In this document: positions 42,440 through 51,999 of the stretch, piece by piece
How positions within the stretch are numbered: position 1 is the stretch's first letter
Layout: each line of letters opens with the position of its first letter
Assembly (NCBI RefSeq): GCF_009789555.1
Contig: NZ_CP046902.1
Span: forward strand, 2,496,001-2,560,000
DNA: 64,000 nt
Source: Stutzerimonas stutzeri
Lineage (GTDB): Bacteria > Pseudomonadota > Gammaproteobacteria > Pseudomonadales > Pseudomonadaceae
Direction: 5' to 3'
Notes under the pieces: model-generated
Told to the model about the DNA's origin: nothing
Seen by the model: the letters and a program-made list of their open reading frames with translations, nothing else
Databases searched by the model: none
Position numbers and translations under genes: made by a program

Positions 42440-44620
42440 ATGACTGATCGCCACGAACTTATCCTCACCTGCCCCAAGGGGCTGGAAGGCCTGCTGCTTG
42501 AAGAAGCCATCGGACTCGGGCTGGAGGAGGCGCGTGAGCAGACCGCCGCCATCCGAGGTTTCGCAGCCATGGAGGTCGCGTATCGATTGTGCCTGTGGTC
42601 GCGCCTGGCGAACCGGGTGCTGCTGGTGATCGATCGTTTCGCCACCGTCAACGCCGAAACGCTCTATGACGGTGTCCACCGCATCGACTGGTCGGAGCAT
42701 CTGGAAGCGTCCGGCAGCCTGGCGGTCGAGTTCAGCGGCCACGGTTCGGGAATCGACAACACTCACTTCGGCGCGCTGAAGGTCAAGGATGCGATCGTCG
42801 ACCGGCTGCGCACCGCTAGCGGCGAGCGACCCAGCATCGATAAGCTGAACCCGGATCTGCGCGTCCACCTGCGTCTGGATCGCGGTCAGGCCGTTCTTTC
42901 ACTGGATCTTTCAGGACACAGCCTGCACCAACGCGGGTACCGTCTGCAGCAGGGCGCCGCGCCGCTGAAGGAAAACCTGGCGGCCGCCGTTTTGATTAGA
43001 GCGGGCTGGCCACGTATTGCCGCGACCGGCGGCGCGCTGACCGACCCGATGTGTGGTGTCGGCACCTTTCTCATCGAAGGCGCCATGATGGCCGCTGACA
43101 TCGCGCCCAATCTACGCCGTGAACGCTGGGGTTTCAGCGCCTGGCTGGGTCATGTTCCGGCGATCTGGAACCGTCTGCATGCCGAAGCACAGGCACGCGC
43201 CGAAGCGGGGCTGACCCAGAGGCCGCTGTGGATACGCGGCTACGAGGCGGACCCACGGCTGATCCAGCCCGCCAGAAACAACATCGAGCGCGCCGGTCTG
43301 GCGGACTGGATTCGCGTGTATCAGGGCGACGTGGCGACCTTCGAGCCTCGCCCCGACCAGAATCAGAAGGGCTTGGTGATCTGCAACCCGCCCTACGGCG
43401 AGCGGCTGGGTGATGAAGCGAGTCTGGTTTACCTCTACCAGAACCTCGGCGAACGGCTGCGACAGGCCTGCCTCGGCTGGGAGGCGGCGGTGCTCACGTC
43501 GGCGCCCGATCTTGGCAAGCGCATGGGTATCCGCAGCCACAAGCAGTACGCCTTCTGGAATGGCGCGCTGCCGTGCAAGCTGCTGCTGGTCAAGGTCGAG
43601 CTGGATCAGTTCGTCACCGGCCAGCGCAAGGCCTCGGTTGAGGGTACGGCCGAGGAGCAGCCTGCCGCGGAACGTGCGCGTCTCAGCGAAGGCGGCCAGA
43701 TGTTCGCCAACCGGCTGCAAAAGAATCTGAAACAGCTCGGCAAGTGGGCCCGCAGGGAGGGCGTGCAGTGCTACCGGCTATACGACGCCGATATGCCTGA
43801 GTACGCGTTGGCCATCGATCTGTACGGTGACTGGGTGCACGTTCAGGAGTATGCGCCGCCACGCTCGATCGATCCCGAAAAGGCCCAGGCGCGCCTGTAC
43901 GATGCGCTGGGTGCGATCCCGCAGGCGCTGGGCGTTTCCCGTGACCGCGTGGTCGTCAAGCGCCGCGAGCGCCAGAGCCGGACGCGTCAGTATGAACGGC
44001 AGGCCAGCCAGGGCGCTTTTCTCGAGGTGGCGGAAGGCGAGGTCAAGTTGCTGGTCAATCTCACCGATTACCTCGACACCGGGCTGTTTCTCGACCACCG
44101 GCCCATGCGGCTGCGTATTGCCCGCGAAGCGGCGGGCAAGCGCTTTCTGAACCTGTACTGCTACACCGCGACGGCGACCGTACACGCCGCCAAGGGCGGC
44201 GCGCGCAGCACCACCAGCGTCGACTTGTCGAAAACCTACCTGGATTGGGCACGGCGCAATCTGGCGCTCAACGGCCTGTCAGAGCGGCAGCGTCTGGAGC
44301 AGGCGGATGTGATGACTTGGCTGCAGGAGGATCGAGGCGAGTACGACCTGATCTTCATCGACCCCCCGACGTTCTCCAACTCCAAGCGAATGGAAGGCGT
44401 CTTCGATGTGCAGCGTGATCACCTGGGCCTGCTCGATCTGGCCATGGCGCGGCTGGCGCCCGGCGGCACGCTGTACTTTTCCAATAACTTCCGCAAGTTC
44501 GTGCTCGACCCCAGCATCGCCGAGCGCTACGCCGTGGAAGAAATCACCGGCGCGACGCTGGATGAGGACTTTCGCCGTAATAGCAAGATCCATCGAGCCT
44601 GGAAACTACAGGCCCGCTGA
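42440..44620 (+). CDS. rlmL: 23S rRNA m2G2445/m7G2069 methyltransferase RlmL (RlmKL)
   Basis: 726 residues. An N-terminal THUMP region (VEFSGHGSGIDNTHFGALKVKDAIVD) is followed by a first methyltransferase domain with motif IV ICNPPYGERLG at about residue 314, and a second, RlmK-type domain ending with FIDPPTFSNSKRM. The bifunctional fusion matches gammaproteobacterial RlmKL. It methylates two guanines of 23S rRNA during 50S assembly. ATG 42440 begins the family N-terminus (MTDRHELILTCPKGLEGLL); the frame upstream is open but unrelated. Confidence 0.95.
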   Translation: MTDRHELILTCPKGLEGLLLEEAIGLGLEEAREQTAAIRGFAAMEVAYRLCLWSRLANRVLLVIDRFATVNAETLYDGVHRIDWSEHLEASGSLAVEFSGHGSGIDNTHFGALKVKDAIVDRLRTASGERPSIDKLNPDLRVHLRLDRGQAVLSLDLSGHSLHQRGYRLQQGAAPLKENLAAAVLIRAGWPRIAATGGALTDPMCGVGTFLIEGAMMAADIAPNLRRERWGFSAWLGHVPAIWNRLHAEAQARAEAGLTQRPLWIRGYEADPRLIQPARNNIERAGLADWIRVYQGDVATFEPRPDQNQKGLVICNPPYGERLGDEASLVYLYQNLGERLRQACLGWEAAVLTSAPDLGKRMGIRSHKQYAFWNGALPCKLLLVKVELDQFVTGQRKASVEGTAEEQPAAERARLSEGGQMFANRLQKNLKQLGKWARREGVQCYRLYDADMPEYALAIDLYGDWVHVQEYAPPRSIDPEKAQARLYDALGAIPQALGVSRDRVVVKRRERQSRTRQYERQASQGAFLEVAEGEVKLLVNLTDYLDTGLFLDHRPMRLRIAREAAGKRFLNLYCYTATATVHAAKGGARSTTSVDLSKTYLDWARRNLALNGLSERQRLEQADVMTWLQEDRGEYDLIFIDPPTFSNSKRMEGVFDVQRDHLGLLDLAMARLAPGGTLYFSNNFRKFVLDPSIAERYAVEEITGATLDEDFRRNSKIHRAWKLQAR

Positions 44621-44738
44621 CCCGGCTGCGGCTGCGGCTACGGCTTGCGGCGACCGGGCCGGTCCGGTTGGCCCATCGCCCCTGGCGTGCTGAATCCGAA
44701 ACCCGCGCCGATCGCGTCCGGCGATCGGCGTGCAGGGC

Positions 44739-46247
44739 CTAGCGTTGCGCGGTGCTTTCGTTGGCCGGGCGGTTATAGAGGCTGACCAGCACCTGGTCCA
44801 GTACCGCGGAGGCGCCCCACGGACGCGGATGGTTGAGTATCGCGACCACCGCCCAGGTATTGCCATCGTTGTCCCGGCTATAACCGGCAATGGCCCGCAC
44901 CGTGTTCAAGGTCCCGGTCTTGATGTGGGCCTTGCCGGCAACGCCTGTGTTTCGCAGACGCTTGCGCATGGTGCCGTCTATCGCTGCCAGCGGCATCGAG
45001 GAGATGAATTCCGCCGCGTATGGGCTTTGCCAGGCCGCTTGCAGCAGGCTGGCCAGTTCGCGAGCACTGACGCGCTCGGCGCGCGACAGGCCCGAACCGT
45101 TTTCGATGACCAGATGCGGGGAGATCAAGCCCTTCTTCGCCAACCATTGACGGATCACCCGTTGCGCGGCCATGGAGTCGTCGGCATCGGCCTCGTTGCG
45201 GAACTCGGCGCCAAGGCTCAGGAACAACTGCCGCGCCATGGTGTTGTTGCTGTACTTGTTGATGTCGCGAATGATCTCCACCAGGTCCGGCGAATAGGCG
45301 CGCGCGATCATGCGTGCATCCTTGGGCACTTGCGCGACGCGGTCCTCGCCCAGGATGCTGCCACCCAATTCCTTCCAGATGGCTCGGACGGCGCCGGCGG
45401 CGTATCGCTGATGGTCGAGCAGGGAGAGGTAGGTCTGGCCGCTGCATCCGGCCGCCAGCTTGCCGGTCACGACGACAGTCACACCGTCGGCGTCCTCGAT
45501 CGGGTTGTAGCGGATATCGGGCCATCCGGGGCACTTGGCCTTGGGCAGCGCCTGGATGCGATTGTCGATGCGAACCGTGGCAATCGGCGGCTCGACGATG
45601 ACGTTGACCTTGCCATCGTCGTTGCGAGCGATGAACCGAAGCGCCTTGAGATTCACCAGCAAGGAGTCGGGCCCGACCAGGAAGGGCTTGTTCTTGTCAT
45701 TGCCGTCATCATCGAATATCGGCAGCGAAGGTTGTACGAAGTGGCTGCGGTCGAGCACCAGGTCGCCGGTCACGGTCTGCACGCCATTGGCGCGCAGGTC
45801 GCGCAGTAACAACCAGAGCTTCTCCATATTGAGCTTCGGGTCACCACCGCCCTTGAGGTAGAGGTTGCCGTTGAGGGTGCCGTTCTCGACAGGGCCATCG
45901 GCATGGAATTCGGTTTTCCATTGATGGTTGGGCCCCAGCAGCTCCAGCGCTGCGTAGGTCGTGACCAGCTTCATGGTCGAGGCGGGGTTCACGGACACGT
46001 CGGCATTCACGAAAGTCGGCGAAGCGTTGCCGTTGAGCGGCAGCATGACGACCGACAATGCGCTGCTTTCTATTTTGTTCGCCTTGAGCGCCTGTGCCAC
46101 ACGGGGCGGCAAGGTCTGGTTGACCGTTTCGGCGAAGGCTGCGAATGCAAGTGGGAGGGTCAGCGTAGCAATGGCGACACGGCCCAGGAATCGGTTGAAG
46201 GCACTGCTCCGATGGACTGAAGCAGACAGAATAGAGATCGACGACAT
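44739..46247 (-). CDS. dacB: D-alanyl-D-alanine carboxypeptidase/endopeptidase (PBP4)
   Basis: 502 residues, with a signal sequence at 20-39 (hydrophobic to AFA-ET). Penicillin-binding motifs: SxxK at Ser90 (STMK), SNN in KYSNNTMARQL, and KTG in HIKTGTLN. Between the first two motifs lies the ~200-residue insertion of class C PBP4 enzymes. It trims peptidoglycan pentapeptides and cross-links in the periplasm and in pseudomonads affects AmpC signalling. ATG 46247 follows AGGGAAC. Confidence 0.95.
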   Translation of the reverse strand: MSSISILSASVHRSSAFNRFLGRVAIATLTLPLAFAAFAETVNQTLPPRVAQALKANKIESSALSVVMLPLNGNASPTFVNADVSVNPASTMKLVTTYAALELLGPNHQWKTEFHADGPVENGTLNGNLYLKGGGDPKLNMEKLWLLLRDLRANGVQTVTGDLVLDRSHFVQPSLPIFDDDGNDKNKPFLVGPDSLLVNLKALRFIARNDDGKVNVIVEPPIATVRIDNRIQALPKAKCPGWPDIRYNPIEDADGVTVVVTGKLAAGCSGQTYLSLLDHQRYAAGAVRAIWKELGGSILGEDRVAQVPKDARMIARAYSPDLVEIIRDINKYSNNTMARQLFLSLGAEFRNEADADDSMAAQRVIRQWLAKKGLISPHLVIENGSGLSRAERVSARELASLLQAAWQSPYAAEFISSMPLAAIDGTMRKRLRNTGVAGKAHIKTGTLNTVRAIAGYSRDNDGNTWAVVAILNHPRPWGASAVLDQVLVSLYNRPANESTAQR

Positions 46248-46461
46248 GAAAAGTTCCCTACAGCGTTCAGGGAAAAATGGCGGGCCCATTATGCCCAGGT
46301 CAGAGAAGTGACGTGCTTCTCATCCGACAAGCGTAGCCGGCCACCCCCGATCGCTGCAAAAAAGAATTCCGCCTGGTTGGCGGATGCTGCCTGTAATCGC
46401 ACAAGCGCGGCGTTGCTGTTAGAGTGCGCGCCGTCATCATGTTAGAAAAAGGACCGATTCA

Positions 46462-46806
46462 ATGGCTACCAATCGCTCGCGCCGCTTGCGCAAGAAACTC
46501 TGTGTCGACGAATTCCAGGAATTGGGCTTCGAAGTCAATCTGACCTACCGTGACGGCCTCGAGGCCAAGGCGGTGGACGACTTCCTGGAGGCGTTCCTGA
46601 ACGAGGCCATCGAAGCCAACGGCCTGGGCTACATCGGTGGCGAGGATTACGGTTTCGTGTGCCTGGCCAGCCGTGGCTCGGTCAATGAAGAGCAGCGCGG
46701 CCAGGTCGAAGCCTGGTTGAAGGGCCGCAACGAACTCGCGGAATTCAACGTAAGCCCGTTGATGGACGTCTGGTATCCGGAAAACGAGATCAACGTCAAG
46801 GCGTGA
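46462..46806 (+). CDS. yggL: YggL family 50S ribosome-binding protein
   Basis: 114 residues of the DUF469/YggL family: MATNRSRRLRKKLCVDEFQELGFEV, then a DGLEAKAVDDFLEAFL helix and the ending VWYPENEINVKA. Basic N-terminal tail suits ribosome contact. Divergent from dacB. Its last 11 bp overlap the 3' end of the convergent FUSC-like gene. Confidence 0.92.
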   Translation: MATNRSRRLRKKLCVDEFQELGFEVNLTYRDGLEAKAVDDFLEAFLNEAIEANGLGYIGGEDYGFVCLASRGSVNEEQRGQVEAWLKGRNELAEFNVSPLMDVWYPENEINVKA

Positions 46807-47899
46807 TCGAGTCTTTGCTGTCCTGATCGGTTGCGGTTGTTTGTCCGGATCTGCGCAACGCAATCCGGGCAACCAGCCGACGCGACATATACATGAGTAA
46901 CGTAACGCTCAGCGCCACGCCGACGCCTATGGCGGCATTGATCAGGCGGACTTGCGGCAATTCCCAGTCTTGCGCCAGGGTTTCGGCCAGCAATACGAAG
47001 CTCAGCGTCGTCTGCAGGACGAACAGCCCGTAGTGATGCGCCTGGAACGCCCGGCTCAGCATCACCAGCGGCAGCATGATCATGACCATCATCGGCGGGT
47101 CGGCCAGGCTGTGACCCATGTAGATGAGCACCGCTGCGGCACAGAAAATACCGATACTCGCTTGTAGGGCACGAACCAGGCCCCGTTGAAGATCCATCTG
47201 CAAGGTAGTGAATACCGCCAGCGTCAGCCAGTACCCCCTCGGAAGTTCGGTAAGGGTCACGATCAGGCCACCGGCAGCGGCGGCGAGAACGTAAGTCAGT
47301 GCATGCAGGCGCCATTGCCGGATCGGCGTACGCCGCGCACGACGACGCAACACTTTCATCAAGCTGAACAGCCGAGGCATGTACGGCCACATGCGTAAGC
47401 CATGCATGCCGCGTAATCCGAAGGCCAACAAGGTGACCCACAGACCGCCCAGGGCGAACAGGGCGGCAATCGCCTGAGGATTGTTGAAATCACCGATCCC
47501 GTGTTGTCCCTGGCCAAGGCACAGGCAGATCGCCAGGCCGATCCCGAGCTTGCCGGCCTCGCTGCCATAGCGTTGCAGCCAGGCCAATAGCAGGCCATAG
47601 AAGGCAAACAGGCCCAGGCTGACCAGCGGATGAGTCGCTGACCAGAAGCCGAGCCCGGCGCTACCCGCGCCGAGGCCGATCAGTAACAGCATCCGCAGCA
47701 TGCCGAGGCGGTGCAGCGGGTTCGCCTTGGCGGCCTGGAAGGCGCCGACTGTGGCCCATAGAAACCCAGGATGGCCACTGAACAACCCGAGCAGCAGAGG
47801 CAATGCACAGCCGAGGCCGGCAACCGCTGCGGCGCCCCAGGCGGGGCGGCCAGGCTGCCAGCCGACCATTTTCCACAGCGGCTTCTTCATCTGGCTCAC
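46796..47899 (-). CDS. FUSC-like inner-membrane protein
   Basis: 367 residues with two blocks of hydrophobic helices (about 22-150 and 200-345) separated by a basic cytoplasmic segment (LMKVLRRRARRTPIRQWRLH), the plan of FUSC/YccS half-size efflux-like proteins. The second block has the family LPRGYWLTLAVFTTLQ stretch. Aromatic acid or related export is suggested for the superfamily, but the substrate here is unknown. A GTG start at 47899 overlaps the dgt stop (GTGA); ATG at 47890 is three codons in. Confidence 0.78.
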   Translation of the reverse strand: MSQMKKPLWKMVGWQPGRPAWGAAAVAGLGCALPLLLGLFSGHPGFLWATVGAFQAAKANPLHRLGMLRMLLLIGLGAGSAGLGFWSATHPLVSLGLFAFYGLLLAWLQRYGSEAGKLGIGLAICLCLGQGQHGIGDFNNPQAIAALFALGGLWVTLLAFGLRGMHGLRMWPYMPRLFSLMKVLRRRARRTPIRQWRLHALTYVLAAAAGGLIVTLTELPRGYWLTLAVFTTLQMDLQRGLVRALQASIGIFCAAAVLIYMGHSLADPPMMVMIMLPLVMLSRAFQAHHYGLFVLQTTLSFVLLAETLAQDWELPQVRLINAAIGVGVALSVTLLMYMSRRLVARIALRRSGQTTATDQDSKDSITP

Positions 47900-49227
47900 G
47901 TCGGGCTCGAACGTCCGGTCATTTCGCTGGCCATCTCAGTGGCGTAACTGTCGGTCATGCCGGCGATAAAGTCGATCATCCGTACGAAAGACTGATACAG
48001 CGGCCAGTCGGGGTGGGGCGCGTTGCTGCCGAGCAGATCCAGTATGCGGCGGTTCTTGAAGGACGGGGTTCGTCCGCCATGCTGTTCCAGCGCAGCACCG
48101 CAGAAGGCGTTGAGCAGAATCTCCAGCGTTGTGTAGGCGCCAATCTCGTGCAAGGTCTTGCGTTTGTCCTGGAAGATCTTTTCCCGCGCCATGGCTTTGG
48201 CTTGCACGACGCACTGCTTGGCCGGGCCGTGCATGTGCTCGACCAGATCTGCGGCGAGGTTTCCAGCCAGCAGCGCCTGCCGCTGTTCGACGAAGGCGCG
48301 GGCGGCGGCGTTCGTGAGGTGCTCGATGGCCTTGCCTCGGAGTATCGCCAGCTTGCGCCTGCGGGAGTCCTTGGGGCCGAGCTGCCTGTACGTCTCGGGC
48401 AGGTCGTCGCCGACCAGGTTCAGCAGCAGCGCCTCGACTTCGGCGTACTCGAGCAGGTCCATTTCCAGACCATCTTCCAGATCGATCAGCCCGTAGCAGA
48501 TGTCGTCCGCCGCCTCCATCAGATAAACCAGAGGATGGCGCGCCCAGCGTTGTTCATCCAGCTTGGGCAAGCCGAGCTTCGAGGCGATCTGTTCGAGCAG
48601 CGGCAGTTCGCTCTGGTAGCAGCCAAACTTGTGCTTCTTGTAACCGAGCGCCTCGGCGTGTCGCGACGTCCATGGATACTTGAGGTAGGTGCCAAGCGTG
48701 GCGTAGGTCAGCCGCGTGCCACCGTCGAATTGGTGGTATTCGAGCTGGGTGAGCACGCGGAAACCCTGCGCGTTGCCCTCGAAATTCAGAAAGTCCGCTC
48801 GTTCGGCATCGCGCATGTCATCCAGCCAGCCGCGGCCTGCGGCCTGTTGAAACCAGTGGCGAATAGCATCTTCGCCCGAATGGCCGAATGGAGGATTGCC
48901 GATATCGTGAGCGAGGCAGGCAGACTGAATGACCATCCCGAGATCAGCCGGGCTGCACCAGTCCGGCATTTCGTCGCGCAAAACCTCGCCCACGCGCATG
49001 CCGAGTGAACGTCCGACGCAACTGACTTCCAGGGAATGGGTCAGGCGTGTATGGATATGGTCGTTACTGGAAACCGGGTGTACCTGGGTCTTGCGCCCCA
49101 AGCGGCGAAAGGCGCCGGAGAAAATGATCCGGTCGTGATCCTTGTGAAACGGACTCCGGCCCAGCTCTTCGTTGCTGTGGACGGATTTTCCGAGCCGTTC
49201 ACGGGTTAGCAGGGTGTGCCAATCCAA
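47896..49227 (-). CDS. dgt: dGTPase-like HD-domain phosphohydrolase
   Basis: 443 residues. HD-domain ligands: HTRLTHSLEV (first His), AHDIGNPPFGHSGEDA (HD pair and third His), and LVYLMEAADDICY (last Asp). RLGRKTQV is the substrate-binding stretch of dGTP triphosphohydrolase-like proteins, which release triphosphate from dNTPs. The start is TTG at 49227, seven bases after a strong AAGGAGG; no ATG near the family N-terminus (DWHTLLTRERLGKS) exists in frame. Confidence 0.92.
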   Translation of the reverse strand: MDWHTLLTRERLGKSVHSNEELGRSPFHKDHDRIIFSGAFRRLGRKTQVHPVSSNDHIHTRLTHSLEVSCVGRSLGMRVGEVLRDEMPDWCSPADLGMVIQSACLAHDIGNPPFGHSGEDAIRHWFQQAAGRGWLDDMRDAERADFLNFEGNAQGFRVLTQLEYHQFDGGTRLTYATLGTYLKYPWTSRHAEALGYKKHKFGCYQSELPLLEQIASKLGLPKLDEQRWARHPLVYLMEAADDICYGLIDLEDGLEMDLLEYAEVEALLLNLVGDDLPETYRQLGPKDSRRRKLAILRGKAIEHLTNAAARAFVEQRQALLAGNLAADLVEHMHGPAKQCVVQAKAMAREKIFQDKRKTLHEIGAYTTLEILLNAFCGAALEQHGGRTPSFKNRRILDLLGSNAPHPDWPLYQSFVRMIDFIAGMTDSYATEMASEMTGRSSPT

Positions 49228-49433
49228 AGAGCAACCTCCTTGATGTCGCCAGTGGGGCCGGTTTGTCAGGTGCCTTGTCACGGTCAGCCGCGAACGCGGT
49301 CGTGTCGCTTCGAGTGTACGAGTACATACGGGCAGGTGCAGCCTACAGCAGTTGCCGAGCGCCCGACCATACGCACCTCGCATGGGCGGGCTGTCGGCGG
49401 TGGTGGCTGGGGTAGTCGCGGTCCTGTGGCGGG

Positions 49434-49736
49434 TCAGTGCCGCATCTTGCGGATCACGGGATAAAGCAGAATGCCGAGCCGGGCCAGCTTGCCGACTTTC
49501 CCGAGCCGACGACCGAAGAGCGCGAGCGCCATGGTCGTTGCGACCATCAGCGGCCCTTTGCCAACGGAGTGGTCGGATGCGGAGCCGCGGTTGGCAATCA
49601 TGCCCTTGATCCGCTGAATCGGGTGAACCAGCGGCTGCGAGTGATATAGCACCTGTTGGCGGTTCATCTCCATGCGCAACCGAACCAGATCTTTGCGCAT
49701 GGCCAGATTGCTGGAACTACTCAATGGAAGGCTCAT
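49434..49736 (-). CDS. Small conserved protein with a C-terminal hydrophobic segment
   Basis: 100 residues. The N-terminal half is charged (MRKDLVRLRMEMNRQQVLYHSQPLVHPIQRIK); a hydrophobic segment follows at about 64-76 (LMVATTMALALFG), then a basic tail. I do not recognise a named family. Its ATG overlaps the stop of the holin-like gene (ATGA), making it the last gene of a three-gene unit with that gene and the DUF883 gene. Probably a small inner-membrane protein. Confidence 0.75.
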   Translation of the reverse strand: MSLPLSSSSNLAMRKDLVRLRMEMNRQQVLYHSQPLVHPIQRIKGMIANRGSASDHSVGKGPLMVATTMALALFGRRLGKVGKLARLGILLYPVIRKMRH

Positions 49737-50122
49737 GGCAGTAAACGCTCCCGATTGCGGGCCAGTTCCTCGACCGTTGCCTGGAAGGGCGAGGCGCTTT
49801 CCCTGGCGATACGGACGGCGCGGCTGATGCAGACCGCAAGGGAAACCGCGTACAGCACGCAGAGCACCAGGATCGCCGCGATAGGATTGCTGTCCCAGAA
49901 GGCGATCACGATTGCCGCTGAAAGGCCGACCAGGATCAGCAGCCCGAGTATCAGGCTGATACTGGCGAGAAGAAAGAGCTTGAATATCCGCGTCCTTTCT
50001 TCCTGGATCTCTATTCCGAGCAGCTCCAGATGCCCTTGCAGCAGGTCAGCGAACGCGCTGCCCATTTTCTTCAGCGAGGGCGCTGGCGCGTCGTCGGCGT
50101 ACTTGGTTTCCATTGGATCCAT
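49733..50122 (-). CDS. Phage-holin-superfamily (YqjE-like) membrane protein
   Basis: 129 residues: an amphipathic start (FADLLQGHLELLGIEIQEERTR), then two membrane helices at about 45-65 and 70-92 (LFLLASISLILGLLILVGLSA; AAILVLCVLYAVSLAVCI), and a charged tail. This is the layout of YqjE/holin-3.6 proteins, which occur with DUF883/ElaB-like proteins. It does not imply a phage origin. Start choice among ATGs at 50131, 50122 and 50113 is uncertain. Confidence 0.8.
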   Translation of the reverse strand: MDPMETKYADDAPAPSLKKMGSAFADLLQGHLELLGIEIQEERTRIFKLFLLASISLILGLLILVGLSAAIVIAFWDSNPIAAILVLCVLYAVSLAVCISRAVRIARESASPFQATVEELARNRERLLP

Positions 50123-50130
50123 ACCCCACA

Positions 50131-50535
50131 TCAGCGGCGGGTGATCAAGCCGAAGAGAAAGCCGACGCCTGCGGCAATGCCGAGCGATTGCCACGGGTGA
50201 GTATGGACATACTCCTCGGTGCACTGGATGGCCGCCTGGCTTTGCTCGCGCAAGGTGCCTTCCTGCTCCTTGAGCATCTGACGGGCACGATCGAGGTTGG
50301 CGCTGATCTTGCCGCGCAGCTCTTCGGTCTGGGTACCCGCGGTTTCCTGCGTGTGCTTGAGCAAGCGCTCGGTATCGCCAATCAGCGTATGGAACTCTTC
50401 GATGAGCGCGTTTTGTGCAGCCTGGAGGTTGCGGCGGTGTGCGGATTTATCGACCAGCGGGGAGGCGGTCGTTCCCGTGGATGCATCAGGAATGGGGGTG
50501 TTGTCGCTGGTGCCAAAGGTGGATTCGATAGACAT
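50131..50535 (-). CDS. DUF883 (ElaB/YqjD-like) membrane-anchored protein
   Basis: 134 residues: a long amphipathic helix (LQAAQNALIEEFHTLIGD onward, to about 105) and a C-terminal membrane helix with GIAAGVGFLFGLITRR. ElaB/YqjD proteins of this kind are tail-anchored and in E. coli tie ribosomes to the membrane in stationary phase, so presence near rmf and dgt is suggestive but unproven. First gene of the three-gene unit. ATG 50535 is preceded by GGAGC. Confidence 0.84.
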   Translation of the reverse strand: MSIESTFGTSDNTPIPDASTGTTASPLVDKSAHRRNLQAAQNALIEEFHTLIGDTERLLKHTQETAGTQTEELRGKISANLDRARQMLKEQEGTLREQSQAAIQCTEEYVHTHPWQSLGIAAGVGFLFGLITRR

Positions 50536-50702
50536 CTGCAGCTCCTATGTGAGTCTCGCAGGGACGACGAGTCCCGGTGCCTAGAGTTTCGAGCCTGTTG
50601 CCGGCGCAAGGTTCCCGCTTCGTTTGACTCGATTTACGGCCAACCCCATCTGGACTGGCGCGCCTGTTTAAGTCGTTGCGATACCCTGCAACTTCGGAGA
50701 AT

Positions 50703-50735
50703 AAAAGAAAACCCGCCGAAGCGGGTTTTCTTTTT
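50703..50735. terminator. Intrinsic terminator of the porin gene
   Basis: AAAAGAAAACCCGC-CGAA-GCGGGTTTTCTTTT: a 14-bp stem with A and T tracts on both sides, between the porin stop and the DUF883 unit. Active for the minus-strand porin transcript and symmetrical enough for both directions. Confidence 0.92.
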
Positions 50736-50763
50736 CTACTGCATATGCATGCTGTAGCCGCTA

Positions 50764-51999
50764 TTACATCAGCGGAATGGTGTAGCTGACGATGAAGCGA
50801 GTCTGATCGATCTCGCGACCTTCGCCACGGTAGGTGCCGTTACGCAGCTTCACGCCCAGGTTCTTCAGAGAACCGCTCTGCAGAACGTAGCCGATATCGG
50901 TATTGCGTTCCCACTCTTTGCCGTTGCGGTTGGCACCGATGTCTTCGCCTTTCAAATACCGGGTCATGAAGGTCAGGCCCGGCACGCCCAAGGCTGCGAA
51001 GTTATAGTCATAACGCAGCTGATAGGACCTTTCGTTCGGATCGGCGAAGGTGGGGTCGATCATGACGTAGTTCACCAGGAACGCGTCGCCGCCAGACAGG
51101 TAGGGGTAGCCGGTATTGCCGCTCATGTCCTGATAGGCTGCGCCGAATGAGTGGCCGCCCAGGCTGTAGGTGAACATTGCGCCGAATGCCTTGTTATCGA
51201 CGTTGGTGTTGCCATCGTCGGTAGAGCGAGCGTAGCGAATGTCGCTCTTGAGCGATTGCTTCTCGCCCAGCGGCAATACATGGATCACGTTGAAGATGTG
51301 CTGCTTGTAGTTCTTGTCCAGATTGCCGTAATCGTAAGAAGTGGTCAGTTCCTTGTTCCACTGATACTTCAAGCTGGCGAAATCGAACTTGTCAGAAGCT
51401 ACACCACCAGCCCCGCCATTGGACATTTCCATATCCGCAAAACCGGCTTCGCTGCGCAAGCTGGTTTCGGTCATGCGGCCGAAGGAGGCGGTCAGTCCCT
51501 GGATCTCTTCGGATGTCAGCATGCCGCCGCGGAAGGTCTGCGGCAGCAGGCGCGAGTCGCTCGGCAGAATAGTCGGAAGCTTCGGGATCATCTCGCCGAC
51601 TTTCAGCGTGGTCTTGGAGATACGGGCTTTCGCGGCGCCGCCAATACGGCCGTAGTCATCCGGCGCATAGCCATCGTCATTGGTGGGCAGCAGACCTGTG
51701 CCGGTGCGATCCGGGCTGGAATCGAGTTTCAGGCCCAGCAGGCCGATCGCGTCGACGCCGAAGCCGACAGTGCCCTCGGTATAGCCGGACTGAAAGTTGA
51801 GGATGAAGCCTTGGCCCCACTCTTCAGCTTTGGACTGTGGGGCGCCATCCTGGCGGTTGTCTGAGTTGTGGTAGAAGTTGCGCAGCTCCAGGCTGGCCTT
51901 GCTGTCTTCTAAAAATGCAGCTTGAGCCATGGTAGGGATGGCCAGTGTTGCTCCCAGAGTGGCAAGGGCCACGCCCCGGGCGATTGGGGTCTTGAGCAT
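50764..51999 (-). CDS. OprD-family outer-membrane porin
   Basis: 411 residues with a cleavable signal (to AQAAF). The mature protein starts FLEDSKASLELRNFYHNSDNR, the first OprD strand, followed by GQGFILNFQSGYTEGTVGFGVDAIGLLG, and has the RLLPQTFRGGMLTSEEI loop typical of the family. It forms an 18-strand channel for small carboxylates or amino acids. Position relative to DUF883 and glutaredoxin genes suggests the OpdQ type, which responds to nitrate in P. aeruginosa; that link is from synteny only. The C-terminus ends in Met rather than the usual aromatic outer-membrane signal. Confidence 0.92.
   Translation of the reverse strand: MLKTPIARGVALATLGATLAIPTMAQAAFLEDSKASLELRNFYHNSDNRQDGAPQSKAEEWGQGFILNFQSGYTEGTVGFGVDAIGLLGLKLDSSPDRTGTGLLPTNDDGYAPDDYGRIGGAAKARISKTTLKVGEMIPKLPTILPSDSRLLPQTFRGGMLTSEEIQGLTASFGRMTETSLRSEAGFADMEMSNGGAGGVASDKFDFASLKYQWNKELTTSYDYGNLDKNYKQHIFNVIHVLPLGEKQSLKSDIRYARSTDDGNTNVDNKAFGAMFTYSLGGHSFGAAYQDMSGNTGYPYLSGGDAFLVNYVMIDPTFADPNERSYQLRYDYNFAALGVPGLTFMTRYLKGEDIGANRNGKEWERNTDIGYVLQSGSLKNLGVKLRNGTYRGEGREIDQTRFIVSYTIPLM

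Noticed and set aside
49733..50122. Holin-like protein as a sign of a prophage
   Set aside because: YqjE-type holin-superfamily proteins are chromosomal partners of DUF883 proteins; no phage genes are adjacent.
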